Part shown: positions 10,929 through 22,459 of the stretch, piece by piece | Layout of the letters: each line of letters starts with the position of its first letter | How positions within the stretch are numbered: position 1 is the stretch's first letter | Assembly: GCF_964355755.1 (NCBI RefSeq) | Contig: NC_092677.1 | Coordinates: forward strand, 26,382,101 to 26,446,100 | From: Antedon mediterranea | Taxonomy: Eukaryota; Echinodermata; Crinoidea; Comatulida; Antedonidae | Length of the DNA: 64,000 nucleotides | Direction of reading: 5' to 3' | Program-made: the position numbers and the translations under genes | The notes under the pieces: model-generated | What the model saw: only the letters and a program-made list of their open reading frames with translations | The model's database searches: none | Told to the model about the DNA's origin: nothing

Positions 10929-13900
10929 AAACCGTATGGTTGGTTGATGTTCTGCATTTAATATAACCTAAACTCAACATGCCAAAGGTAAACTTAATAT
11001 CATAATTATTTTATCTAACATTGTTATTGTCAAGCTTATTACAGGCCATGTTAACTTCGTTTATTTTCTAAAATCAATGAAAATTTCATCTACTTTAAAT
11101 TGTATATTATAATTACATATTTAAAATATAAATCCAATATTCTTAATAAAAGTTAATGTGGATTTCGAAAACATTATTAAAAAACAACATCTACTGTTCT
11201 AGAACATAATATAACAAATTATTTTTAAAAAGTATATTTATATATATATATATTTATATAAATCCAAAGGCAAATTACTGAAAAAAATGACAATGCTGTG
11301 GGTATCAGTGGCTGGATCTCAATGGAGATACAAAAATAAAAAGCGAAAAGCTAAATCAAAACGATAAAGTAAAGTAAACAGCCAGAAAAGTTAGCAGAGC
11401 TTTCGGGCAACACTAGCCCTTCATCAGTGCAAGTGAAGGAATTGGGATAACGTCATAGTATAAAGCTGGCAAGTGCTGCCTGGGTGGACAGGAATAAAAG
11501 AAATATAACAAAGGGAGCCAGGGTGGAGTCTGAATAAGAGTAGAAAACAAAGAAGATATATTTATATATATATATATATTTATATATTTAATTTGAAACG
11601 ATAAAGATGAGGAAATCTGTGAGAATGAGAAAAAGTCGCCCCAACCGAGACTCGAACTCGGTCCGCCTGCTTGATATGCAGATGTCCTAACCATTAGACC
11701 ACTGGGGCTTTCATGGTATTGTTCGAACTCGATTGGTTAACGACTCTTTAACATTCTCGGCGTGGTACGGCGGAACAGCACTAGTCCTCAGTTGTACGCA
11801 CGCGCAACAGAGATCAAATTGATACGCCCTCATCTTTCAGCGGTTTAGAATTAGTGTTCTTTGCCTATTGTGTTTATATATTTATATATTTATATATATT
11901 TATATATATTACATAGCCTATGTAAATACGCGAACGTGATTGGTTGAAACTGCATCACATGACTACCGCTGCGAGGATCGTAAATCGTATATATCCTCGA
12001 GAACGATGATATTGACTGTGTAATTTTCGCGTAATAATCGTGTCCCCTGTCATTAATCATATAAATTCTCGAGTACGATGATATTGACTGTGTAATTTTC
12101 GTGTGCAACACTCGAGTTTGCCGATAAATAAACAAAAGTCATCTACTCGATCTTGAACTCGGGTGGAATTGTCACTCCATCGCAAGACAACGTTTCATCC
12201 GCTGGGCCACGGAATTTGCTTGAAGAAATTAATCTTCTAAACTATTTAAGCTATGCATACATAGCGCCCTCATTTGTTATAAGTCCACCCTAAATGTGAT
12301 GAAACACCGTTTGTGATTGGTCAATACTCACGGTAGTAACCTAGTAACTAGTACGCGCTGAACATCCGGTGATTCGGCTCCTCGAAGATCGAGAGAAGAC
12401 GAATTGTTTATTCGGCCTACCTGATTATAATATTATTATTAATAGGCTTATTGATGGAAATTCTTCTGTTAATTTAAACGACCTAGGCCTAAGTGAATAT
12501 TTTATTGCCAAGGAATCATCAATTAGTAATTATCTGTATATTATTCTTCGCAAGGTAAGGTGTCTAGGCAGGCTTGTTTTAAATACAATACAAATACTAT
12601 AGGAGGCCTAGCCTAGGCCTAGCCTAGCTTCACCCAACCCAGCAGACTTGTTCTTGGCTATATAATATAACAGATATTGCCTTTTATATCGGTTAAATAT
12701 AAGATTTGACATCCCCTCGGGAATGATATTAAGTTCTCGGGGAATATATATTTCCCTCAGCTGGCGCTTCGGGAAATATATATTCCCTCGAACTTAATAT
12801 CATTCCCTCGGGGATGTCAAATCTTATATTTAACCTCTAAGCAGTCAATATCTGTATAATATTTATTGACTTATATTCAAAGCCTTTTCGATGTCATTAA
12901 CCATACAATTTAATAAATAAACTGAATGCTTATGGAATAACAGGTACTCTTTAAATTAGGCTTTTGACCATCTTGACAGAAAACAAAATATCCCTTTGCA
13001 GACTTAACTCAAAGCCTCTAAGCATTGGGTTATTATTTCTAATTTATATTTATTACGCCGACTACAACTACATTATTTCTCTTCAATCCTATATTAATAC
13101 TCTATTTTAATACTTTTATTATTAAAAAAATAAGGAATTAAAAAAAAACTTTATTTCAAATAAATTACTTGCAAACATTAAAAAAACAAATAGAAAAAAA
13201 AACTGAAAATGATGATCATAAATTATTATTTATATTTTTAAGAAATTGTAGTAACGAAAACGATATAAGCCTATTGTCCCACTAAAAATATTTTCAAACA
13301 TTTTCTGTTGAATATGCCATTATGCATATTTGAAAATAAAATTTATTTCCTGACAAAATTTTAATAAAACTTAATAATTAAAAATTTTAATTAAAAAGCA
13401 AAAAAATTACCTAAACAATGGTTTTTGGTTAACATTAACCGTTTCTTTTGCCTTTTTATAAGTAGGCCTAGAGTAATTATTTTTTGGGTTTTTATTTCCT
13501 ACAGAATTTTATAATTTGATTAAAACTGCAAAATAATAACCAACATTATTTATCAAGAAAACTATTATAATCTTATAGGAATTATCAACAAAATGAAACA
13601 TTCCTACACAATGTCACTTATAACATATTTACAATATGGCAATATCATGGGCTGCTGACTATCCATATCCAAGCTTAATAATTTTACAAAAAGAACACTT
13701 ACCATTTTAAAGAAAGAGGAAAAGTGTTAATAGCGACTATTGTCAACACGTAATACGGCTATTTACGTTCGACTATAGTTGTTTTTTCATTGCTTAGCCT
13801 TAATTATTTATGTTCAATTATTATTACATGATTATTAGGCTAGTGTAATACAATCCATAATTGATGTTTATATTACATTGTGTTAACACAGATTGATTGT

Positions 13901-16900
13901 GGGAGTGAGATTACGCTTGACGATGTTCACAAGTTAAAATCTAAAATAAATGATACAGATTTTCTTAATGCTACTAACATACTTATTTGCGAGACACCAC
14001 AGTGGGTTCTTAGAAATGCAGAGATTCATATAGCTTTTGATCCACCATACTCATTGTGCGCAGGGAACATGGATAATAAATTGTCATTGTATAGATGTAA
14101 AGATGGATCAATTAAGACAAACAGCACAGGAAACAAGGTAATCAGGGGTTTTGTTTTAATTACAACTTTAAAGTGTACAAGATAAAATCATACAGTAGGC
14201 CTCCTTTACTTATACCATAACGATGCACAATGTTTAATGTAGGCAGTTGACTGTGGAAGTGAGATTACACTTCAACATCTTCAAAGTTTAAAATCCGCTA
14301 CACATATTGAGGATAAAGATTTGTTTGCTGCTACCAGAAGACTGATCTGCGAGACACCAACGTCGGTTCTTAAGAATGCAAAAATTGAAATACCGACTGA
14401 TGATTCAACATACTCACTGTATGCAGGGAAGAAGACTCATGAATTTGTAGTGTTTAGAGAAGAAGATGGGTCAATTAAAACTAAAAAGAAGGCAATAAAC
14501 AAAGTAATAAGATGTTTGGCTTTATTTACCGGAATGACATATAATCTTACTATTGGTGGTCACGACTTAAAGTTGTCCGCAACTTATTTTGACCTCCATC
14601 TGCACATTTTTGATGTTTTTATGTTTTATTGTAATTTTTAAGTTATGTTTCTATCTTTTTTGCAATTTGTAATTTTTATCTTTTATTTTAAAATGTGTGG
14701 ATAAACCAATAAAACAAACAAACAAACTATTTTATTATACTACAATAACCGATGTACGGTACTTAAAGAGTATTGTTTTAACACAGGTACAGGAAATTCA
14801 TTGTGGAACCGAGATTACACTTGGAGATGTTCAAAGTTTATACTTGGAAACAAATGATACTAATGAGGGTTTTATTCGAGTTACACAAAAACTGGTCTTC
14901 AAAGCACCAGCGTGGATTCGTAAAGATGCAAACATTGAACTAGCATCTGATCCACCATACTCATTGTATGCAGGGAACAAGGCTCATACATTTAAAGTGT
15001 ATAGAGGGGAAGATGGGTCAATTAAGATAATGAAGAAGGCGATACCGAAGGTACGTAATCAGGTCTTTTGCTATATATATTTATATATTTATTGCCTTTC
15101 CGCTGAAAAGTCTGCCGATATTTCCGCTTGGGCTGCTCCGTAAATCTCTTTTACCAGTTTCTTCCAGTCTGATCTTTCATTGGCTAGTTCTTTAAGTTGT
15201 TTCATGTCTTTCTTAGTTTTCAATTGTCCGGGATACTTAATGTCTGTGTTATGCTTATAAAGGATGAGTAGGGCGTTGCTGAGAGTTATTGGTAGGGTGG
15301 GTCTCGGTCTTCCTCGAAATTTTATATTGGTAGTGTTGCTGAAATAATAGCTTATTGCTGTGTCGGCTGGTGTACATGGGTCTTGTCTAAGTATGTGACC
15401 CAATAGTCTCCATCTTGCGTCGACTATTTCTAATGAAATCGGTTTTGTTCCTGTCCTTCTGTATAAATTTATGTTCGATATCCTGTCTGGGAACCTGATA
15501 CCTATGATTTTACGAGTCCCCATGTTTCAGAGTTGTAGAGTAATATACTTTTAACAAGTGAGTTGTACAGCTTGATACGTATTTTTAATTTGATTTTTCG
15601 AAGCCACATCGAGTTTAGTTTGGTCATTGCTACACGCGCTAGTTGTGTTCTTCTAATTATGTCTTGTCTGTCCCCAAGGAGCGATCCTACTTTTTTCGTG
15701 TTTCTCCATTGTTCTTGTATGTCCTCTTTTTCTCGTCTTACAATAGTGTGTTCTGTTTTTTCTTTATTTACATTTAAGTTGAAAGTTGATAGATGGCGTT
15801 CAAATTCGTTTACATTATGCTTGCTGTTTAGACTCTACATCATCAGCATATGATATCTCTTGATGTATTTCTGGATAATTGTTCTGATTCCTCGTAGCGC
15901 AGACTCAAGGTAAACAGTGAATAAGACCGGGCTTAAGCTATCTCCTTGAGGGGTGCCGATGTTGGTTTGGAATATTGGCTGTTCTTTTGCCCCTTTTATT
16001 TTTAGATTTAGTCCGGTTTCACTCAGCAGAAATCTAACGATCCTAAGTTCATCTTCGTCTATAATTGAGTATGTCGAGGAGTTTGTTTCTATCCACGGTG
16101 TCAAACGCGCTTGACATATCTATACCGGTTATGTAAATATTTATTTTGTTCTTTTTGTGCTTTAGCTATAAGCCATCTATGTGTAAAAACAATATTACTT
16201 GTGCTTCTGCCTTTGCGAAACCCACTTTGGCTTTGTGGTAAGAATGCGTCTACTTTCGATGTAATTCTATCCAGTGTTATAAGCGATAGGCACTTGCGTA
16301 TGGTGTTAAGTAGAATAACAGGTCGTAAATTCTTAGTTGGACCCTTTTCCTTACCCGGTTTTGGTAGTGCTATGAGTGTTCCTTTATTAATATCCACGAA
16401 TTCATGTTTTGTAAATATTTGATTTAAAATGTCTGAAATCATTGGAGCTAGAACAGCGGAACCGTATTTTAGTAGTTCTCCTGGGATACCATCCTCACCT
16501 GCTGCTCGACTGTTGTTTAGGCGTTTAAGATTCTTGGTTACTTCCTCTTCACTGATTTCACTATGTGAGTCCCGATGGGAGTGGATTTTATATTGGTAGG
16601 AAATGGGTTCCGAGTATACACAAAGTATGGAAATGTTCCGAAAGAATATCGGTATTACAACTAACCACGAAAGAAAGTTAATAACTTTGATCAACGTTTA
16701 TGCGCCGAATACATACATAGCAAACACGAAACCAGACGAAATAAACAAACTATATACCGACCTAGAAGGCCTTCTCAAGCGATACGGTAACAAAACATTA
16801 CTTATTTTGCGGTGATTTTAATTCTTCGGTAGGAAAAAAACGGGATGACGAGAGGTGTATGGGATCATTTTCTAGAGGAAAACGAAACAAAAATGGACAA

Positions 16901-19899
16901 ACACTCATAGATTTCTGTGAAAAACACAATTTATTCATAAATAAAAGCGCGTTTCAGCATTCAGCACGTCATATAACTACATGGTCCCAACAGAGAAGAA
17001 ATTCCAAAGGAGAACTGATCAAACTGTACACTCAAATAGACTATAATGTTATATGTAAAAGTAGATACAAGACTCTCCTAAAGAACGCTAGGTCATACAA
17101 CGGAACACTTTTAGATAGTGATCACAGAATAGTAATCACAATATTCAACTTAAAATGGCATCGCGTCAACAAACAAAACACTAACAAAAACATTAACTTA
17201 TTTGCATGTGAAAAGCTAGTGACAAGCGAAGAAACTAGGAATTTATACGTAGAAAAACTGAAAGAATGCATAGATGTTGTTGTGAAACCGGATCAGCCAG
17301 CCGTTACATGGCAGAAATTGAAAAGCGTCGTGAAGGCAGCTGCAAAACATACAATAGGACCAAAACAAAAGGTCGGCTACAACAAAAGGACATACGACGA
17401 CACTTGAACTCAACGCCTATCAACGCACCAAAAAGAACTTAGACAACAAAAAGCTAACTGCAAGTCGGAAATCGAACGTACATCATTAGTCTAGTGGGCT
17501 CCAGACGTTGTTTTTTCTTAATATTAGTAAAAATATAAATATTTTTGCACATATGGCGTTTCATACGTGTATTACTTGAGTTTGGATACTCCGCCTGGGG
17601 AAACACGCACAAGTCACGTGGTTTGACACCAAGAATTCGTGGTGCATACGATTATCCGGTTGACTAGTTTCAGCTGCATGCGATTGGCTACTCACTCGTA
17701 CACCGTTTTAATATTCATGTTTCAGAATTTCAAAGACTCAACAACTAAGAAGGTACGCATGCGCTATGTTACGTTTAGAAAATGTGTACTTGGGAACATT
17801 AATGAAAGTTTCTGAAGGCTAGAAATGATTTTATATTACCGTATGCCTAGTAGTAGTCTGGTAAACATTTGATGGGATTTTTCCCATGAAAACTCGTCTT
17901 GCTTCTCCGCAAATCAAACATTGAATGGATCATTTAATATTACGCGGAGATAATTTGATTTAATTCCCACCCAGACCCTGTCCTGTTCTGTGTAGTGGTG
18001 TAGCCCTGTCTGCCTGCCGGTGGTGGTATGTAGGCCTACCTTATTGGCGCGCGTTTTATTTGGCAGGTCATACGTGCGAATTGAGTAGGACCTACGAAGG
18101 AGGCCTAGGCTAAGGACTAAACAATTAATAAACAAAACAACTTGGCAACACGATTTCATATTTCAACAGTCTCGATCGTACATTCAGCACTGTACGTACT
18201 CGATCTTTTTCATTTTGAAACAAAATGATTATTGGTTGATTCGAAATCCATATTTACATACCGTCCGCCCCATATAGCCAAATACGGTATGATAACCTAC
18301 GTCATTTATCGGATGTTTGCGGTCTGCAAATCGATTTCTATACGTGTTTCACAAGTCTGTATTTTCAGACAAAAATCGCAGTCGAAATAAAAACAAATAA
18401 ATAAAAATAAAAAACAATACAGACTTGGGGCAAGCTTAGTACATCATTAAAGCAAAAAAGAAACAAAATCATGCATGATATTAAAAAAAAAAGTAATTGA
18501 AACACGCAACAACAAAGAACTTGATCAGAAAAGTTTGGATATCGACAAAGCGATAAGGGGCGCCCAAATGTTTAAAGCAGTGAAAGATCTTAATAGAAAA
18601 CCATTCGAAAATCCAAAAGTGTTTGATGCTAACAAAAAGTTTATTGCCTCACCAAATGGAATAGCGAAAGTAATTGGCAATCACTTCGAAAACAAATTTT
18701 ACGACGGAAGCAAACGAAATATAGATTCATTTTAGGGAAATCCTAGGCCATTAAATAAAGAAATCAGTGAAGAGGAAGTAACCAAGTGTCTTTTGCTATA
18801 TTTGACTTTAAAGTATTGGAATTTATAACATAGATTTAAATTTGTATCCGTGTTTGTCGACAGGACCACAATGTAAAACAGGTATATTTCTACTTGATTG
18901 TGTATAATCCTGTATAAATATGTTGTTAAATAAAAAATAAATAAATAAAAAACATAAAACACACATTATTTGTATATACTATACTAACATAATGACGCAA
19001 ATTGTTTTAATTCAGAAAGTTAATTGTGGAAGTGAGATTACACTTAAAGATGTTCAAGATTTACAATTTGAAACAAATGACGATGATAAAGATTTCTTAG
19101 ATGCTGCTAAAAGACTGGTCTGCGAGACACCAGCGGGGGTTCTTAAAGATGCAGAAATTGAAATACCGACTTATTATTCAACATACTCCCTGTATGCAGG
19201 AAACAAGACTAATAAATTTGTAGTGTTTAGAGAAGAAGATGGGTCAATTAAGATTAACAAGAGAACAGGAAAAAAGGTAATCAGGTATTTTGTTTTATAG
19301 CATGGCAGAATGTTAACTAAAATGTCCATCGTCATCAACTGTGAATGAATTATGGTTTAATAATACATTGTTTGTTTTAATCAATTAAATTAAATGAATT
19401 GATATTGTTGTTTCACCATCCTATCGATAAAATATAAAAATATGAAGTATATATAATATCACAACTTGTATACTACCATAATCGTTGTACATAAACAATA
19501 ATTATGGTTTTAAAACAGGAGCCGGTCAAGATTGATTGTGGAAGTGTGATTACACTTAAGGATGTTCAACAATTAAACGCTAAAATAAATGACGATGAGA
19601 AAGATTTCGTTGATGCTACAAAAAGACTGATTTGCGAGACAGAAAATTGGGTTCTGAGAGATGCGGAAATTGAAATAACGACTAAGGATCATAGTATATA
19701 CAAATTGTACGCAGGGAACAAGACTAATAGGTTTGCAGTGTTTAGAGACGAAAATGGGTCAATTAAGACCTCACAAAAGGAACGGAGTTGGTGGAAGTTG
19801 ATTTATGACGGGGGTCGTTGGGTTAGAGATAAGATCACCCCGCTTGCACAGCTGCTTAGTGATACTACTAGATTAGCTATCCAGTGGATAAGTATTTGA
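10929..19899 (+). CDS. Gene P2: five-domain CGSEIT gene, about 473 aa
   Basis: Exon 1 is 10979-10987 (MPK, donor AAG|gtaaac), preceded by a leader shared with P1/P5. Domain exons: 13892-14137, 14243-14503, 14787-15050, 19016-19276 and terminal 19519-19899. All junctions are phase 0 and no stop is found in any exon. Each exon encodes one CGSEIT domain: D-C-G-S-E-I-T-L near its start, E-T-P in the middle, Y-S-L-x-A-G-N-K, then D-G-S-I-K-T. Domain 3 is less regular (I-H-C-G-T-E, F-K-A-P). The last exon adds a tail with S-W-W-K-L-I-Y-D and W-V-R-D-K. Exon 3 (14243) uses acceptor tgtag where paralogs have acacag; its donor is AAA|gtaata rather than AAG|gtaatc. Intron 4 carries a 3.7-kb LINE; the 2.9-kb intron 1 carries several repeats. 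The MPK-to-domain join is inferred from P1/P5. Function unknown. Confidence 0.75.
11290..11445 (-). mobile_element. Penelope-like element terminus with hammerhead-type ribozyme core
   Basis: On the minus strand: CTGATGA, then A, GGGC, loop TAGTGTT, GCCC, then GAAA. CTGATGA and GAAA are the invariant hammerhead core, and GGGC/GCCC forms stem II. It is followed by TTTATCGTTTTG and TTTGTATCTCCATTGAG, shared with 86-215. Hammerhead motifs are known from Penelope-like elements. I could not find a convincing stem I partner or cleavage triplet, so activity is uncertain. Confidence 0.55.
11638..11708 (-). tRNA. tRNA-like gene, full cloverleaf, anticodon ATC (Asp by code)
   Basis: Seventy-one bases fold with acceptor GCCCCAG/TTGGGGC, D arm GTCT/GGAC, anticodon stem TCTGC/GCAGG with loop ATATCAA, and T arm CCGAG/CTCGG with loop TTCGAGT. 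The A box (TGGTCTAATGGTTAGGA) and B box (GAGTTCGAGTC) are good. Loop positions 34-36 are ATC, decoding Asp; the normal Asp anticodon is GTC. The odd anticodon, four-base variable loop and position in a repeat-rich intron suggest a pseudogene or SINE head rather than a working tRNA. Confidence 0.65.
11985..12115 (+). repeat. Two-copy tandem repeat
   Basis: Two units of about 75 bp share CTCGAG, ACGATGATATTGACTGTG and TAATTTTCG. It lies in P2 intron 1, with no coding support. Confidence 0.7.
12140..12212 (-). mobile_element. tRNA-derived SINE head, degenerate
   Basis: Minus strand carries an A box-like GTGGCCCAGCGGATGAAACG and a B box-like GAGTTCAAGATC at tRNA spacing. Stems are imperfect, so it is a tRNA-derived repeat. 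Confidence 0.45.
12310..12556 (+). CDS. Candidate first coding exon with CCAAT-type promoter (uncertain)
   Basis: An inverted CCAAT box (GATTGG) near 12316 and the words ACATCCGG and GATTCGGCT precede an ATG at 12369. The frame runs 62 codons (MIRLLEDREKTNCLFGL ... YIILRK) to a good donor AAG|gtaagg near 12555. The upstream part, including GATTGG, TACGCGC and ACATCCGGCGATTCGGCT, is duplicated at 37203-37275, where the coding part has decayed. No partner exon is identified and no known domain is seen. It may be a gene fragment carried by duplication. Confidence 0.3.
12670..12855. mobile_element. Palindromic MITE, full copy
   Basis: Outer ends ACAGATATTG and CAATATCTGT, inner arms ATAAGATTTGACATCCC and GGGATGTCAAATCTTAT, and innermost GGGAATGATATTAAGTTC / GAACTTAATATCATTCCC flank a loop with CAGCTGGCGCTTCGGG. 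The single strand would fold almost end to end. Other copies are at 377-512 (loop lost) and 49937-50112. Confidence 0.85.
12860..13891. other. P2 intron 1, 3' part: no feature seen
   Basis: Very AT-rich sequence with A/T runs. No frame, RNA or clear repeat structure. It ends in the acceptor tgttaacacag of the first domain exon. Confidence 0.6.
15089..16604 (-). pseudogene. LINE reverse transcriptase and C-terminal region, frameshifted
   Basis: Minus strand, in order: S-R-A-A-G-E-D-G-I-P-G-E-L-L; L-I-A-L-P-K-P-G-K; N-L-R-P-V-I-L-L-N-T; S-Q-S-G-F-R-K-G-R-S-T; G-T-P-Q-G-D-S-L-S-P-V-L-F; Y-A-D-D-V (near 15835, in a different frame from the preceding block); and C-terminal R-W-R-L-L-G-H-I-L-R. 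These are the RT fingers/palm motifs and the usual LINE C-terminal helix. At least two frame changes, one near 16101 and one just before Y-A-D-D, make it inactive. Confidence 0.88.
16580..17480 (+). pseudogene. LINE apurinic-type endonuclease, inverted half
   Basis: Plus strand: I-T-L-I-N-V-Y-A-P near 16685, G-D-F-N-S from 16811, T-T-W-S-Q near 16977, Q-I-D-Y-N-V near 17035, and S-D-H-R at 17117-17128. These are the core motifs of exonuclease/endonuclease/phosphatase-fold LINE nucleases, including the catalytic Asp-His. Frameshifts lie between I-N-V-Y-A-P and G-D-F-N and downstream of it, and the linker is interrupted at 17488. Confidence 0.85.
17478..18449. mobile_element. Nested insertion of about 950 bp with 11-bp target duplication
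   Basis: GTACATCATTA occurs at 17478-17488 and 18439-18449, and LINE coding sequence resumes directly after it. The insert (17489-18438) has no supported frame. Its ends (TAGTGGGCTCCAGAC... and ...TTGGGGCAAGCTTA) are only weakly inverted. An 8-11 bp duplication would fit a cut-and-paste DNA transposon or a short retroposon; the class is undetermined. Confidence 0.7.
18450..18787 (+). pseudogene. LINE linker between endonuclease and RT, inverted half (continued)
   Basis: After the nested insertion, the plus strand continues with R-G-A-Q-M-F-K-A-V-K-D-L-N-R, N-G-I-A-K-V-I-G-N-H-F and then N-K-E-I-S-E-E-E-V-T-K. The last words repeat the start of the minus-strand RT half. Confidence 0.8.
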
Positions 19900-20186
19900 G
19901 CCACATATTTAAATCCGCGCCTGGCTACGAAAGCGGTTTTGTGGTTTTAAGAAGTAATTCCCAGTGGTTTTCCTTGTCTTTGCGAGTTTTGTCGCTTACA
20001 TATTCTTTTTTTAGTTTTTAAATCGCCCATGATAATAATGACCTCTTTTTCTTTTTTTTTAAATTAATGAGTTTTATTTTTATTATAATCTAAAATGTTT
20101 ATGGAATTGAAAAAAATAACCACCATTCTAAACCCCCATTGACGAATTCTATAGTCATTAGAATAACATGAGCTGTACAGTTGAAA

Positions 20187-21470
20187 ATATATAAATTTAC
20201 GTAAGGACAAAATTCGGTAAATCGCGCCTTACTTCTAGAATTTTTACTCGATGGTATATAAAGTTGGTTCGTACTTTCGGTACTGATTTTAACCACCTGA
20301 TGTAACCCTGTTTACTAATTAAATTAAGTTAGATAATTAGTTATTGACGATTAAAACGAATTTAGGTTCAACGATTTGCCCCAAATAGGGTGTTTTCCGA
20401 TCGTGGTATACACTGTCTAATGGATGTCCATCTTGAAAAATACCCGCCACAAAAATGCGAGGAGGCTTCGCATTTTCCTATCTCCTCCTACGATAATTGT
20501 TTTTAATAGCTGAAAACCGGTTGAACAGTTCGAGTACAGCATCATAATGTTGAAGACAGGCCGATTTTCTTTAAAAAATACTATTTTGATACATTTAATA
20601 TACGTTTTTACAAATGTATTGATTTGTGATGAATGGAACATTCCAAATTATTTGGTTTAACCATACAGGTATAGATTTAGATTTATGGGCCCCCTTGGAG
20701 AATAAACATAAATAGTATTGCAATGCTGTACAATACTGTTAAGGTATTACCACTTTTGATCGCAATTTGAATCGCAAATTTCTTACTGTGAGTGTTGGTA
20801 CTGTTAGATGTAATATAAAAATATATACAAATAAACTTTATTACTGTGAGTGTGGGTAGGCCCTACTGTTAGATTATAAACATATAATATACAAATAAAT
20901 AAACGTTATTACTGACAGTTGCTTCTCAACGTTTGTATTAATTAATAATTTAAAAATATATAAACGTCGTAGTGGTGTACTTTACTATTTCAATCGACTA
21001 TGACAGTGAGAGTTTTAACAAAGTACCGTATTAAATCGTAAATGTTTTACTGTATTTAGTGGTATATTATTTATAGGCCTATAAAACATTAAAAACAATA
21101 TTTCGTTACTGAGTGGATAAGAATATATTTTAAAATGTTTCCTCTTTGTACCTATCTTCTTCCCCCATCCCTCAACCCTTAATGTTACATACAAAACACA
21201 AATTGGGTTTGTTTAAATGAGTCCAAATAAAAAAATTTGACTCATTTTGTTTTTCTCTCGGAAGTAATTCCCAGGGTGCTAATTTTGGTTGACTACATAA
21301 ATCATTGTGTATATTTATTTGTTTCTGTAAACGACAATATGTATTATAGTCCTGCGGTACGTACACTGTTTGAAATCTCCATTTTTTCCTCGCTGGAAAT
21401 ACTGTTTATTCGAGAACCATCTGTGGGCACGACCTAGATGGTACGCGAGCGAAGCGAGCGTGCCATCTAG
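20187..21470 (+). mobile_element. Helitron-like non-autonomous element, copy A
   Basis: Starts TATATAAATTTACG and ends with a 37-base palindrome CTAGATGGTACGC-(11)-GCGTGCCATCTAG at 21434-21470. A paralogous empty site lies at 38900/38901 (TTGAAA|TACACT), so the insert is exact, with no target duplication, between A and T. No Rep/helicase frame inside. It appears to lack the first three bases (TCT) of copy B. Confidence 0.65.
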
Positions 21471-22459
21471 TACACTATAATTTATCTATGGCATGTTATA
21501 TTTCATTAGAATGGAAAGTAGAGATATACTGTATATATACGCAAAATATGTAAATTGTGATGTATTTGTAATTATAATGTGTATTCAATACCGTACATTG
21601 TCAGTGATTTAATAATTATATGTTAGGTCGTTCATAACATTGTTAAATTATATAGTCACCATTCACAAGTAAAAATTGTTATAAATTCCATGTAATTATG
21701 TAGTCAGTATTACGGTGTTTAATAACTTTACGTTCAATCGATAGTTTTCGTAAACCTACATAAATTTGTTCTTTTTATGGTATAATATTGTTTATTCTAT
21801 AGGCCCTAAGTTTATTCTTCTTGGACACGTGACACAACACGTTACGTGACACGAGTATTGTAAGTCTTATTAGTATGTTGCTGTTTGTTACATATTTAGA
21901 AATTAGCCCTGCAATAAGCTTAATGTGGTTGAATAAATTGTTGCAAAAAACATAGCCTATTACTTCTACTAAATTAATTGTGTATACACTGAGTTCCATA
22001 CGCTATAGCACATAGGAAAAACAGGCCATAGAAGGGATGAAAAGCGAGACAGTTGGAATCTATGCAATAGCATCAGCTTTTTTGTTATCCACTTTGAAGA
22101 AGCCTATTCATTTGTTGTTTATATTTGATTTCTCATCATTCAGTTAATAATTGTATTACTGCGTTGAGTCTGTGCAGCAGACATTCCAAAATAAATTGGG
22201 GAGGGGAACAATAACTCTAAAGTCCACCACTTAGAATGGTTAGACACAACAAACCCTATTGCCTCCTATATAATAATACAAGGCCTCGTCAAGGGTTCAG
22301 GAGTTGGAGCTAGGGGTAGAAAGATTCACTGATGTACGTGAACTAATGATCTGATGGATATTTGTACGAATTCAATCGCTTTTATTGAGACTAATTCGCG
22401 TAAAAAACAACAACAAATAAAAACAAACAAAATAGGAAGATTTAGGAATGATACGATCT
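21471..22459 (+). repeat. Duplicated intergenic block (partner 38901-39917)
   Basis: Matches 38901-39917 in order, including CACGTGACAC words and TAATGTGGTTGAATAAATTG. The partner has an extra 78 bp near 39831-39907. No gene is supported; the open frame on the minus strand near 21775-21999 is present in both copies but has no family resemblance or splice context. Confidence 0.85.

Larger units (their letters stand above)
15063..18801 (-). mobile_element. Non-LTR retrotransposon with 5' inversion (twin priming) and target-site duplication
   Basis: The element lies between two copies of GTCTTTTGCTATAT (15063-15076 and 18788-18801). The uninterrupted intron is seen in the paralog after 35496. 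The reverse transcriptase half reads on the minus strand (about 16570 to 15089), with an AT-rich 3' tail on the left. The endonuclease half and linker read on the plus strand (about 16580-17480 and 18450-18786). A 27-base segment encoding E-I-S-E-E-E-V-T-K occurs at both 16533-16559 (minus) and 18760-18786 (plus). This is the layout expected from twin priming during LINE integration. A second element interrupts it at 17489-18438. Clade not resolved; RTE- or CR1-like are possible. Confidence 0.88.

Noticed and set aside
18732-18962. Hydrophobic minus-strand frame at the LINE right flank
   Set aside because: AT-rich intron sequence crossing the LINE boundary and target duplication; chance frame.
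21775-21999. Conserved minus-strand frame also present at 39205-39432
   Set aside because: Conservation follows from recent duplication of the whole block; no splice sites, motif or coding-type pattern of differences seen by eye.
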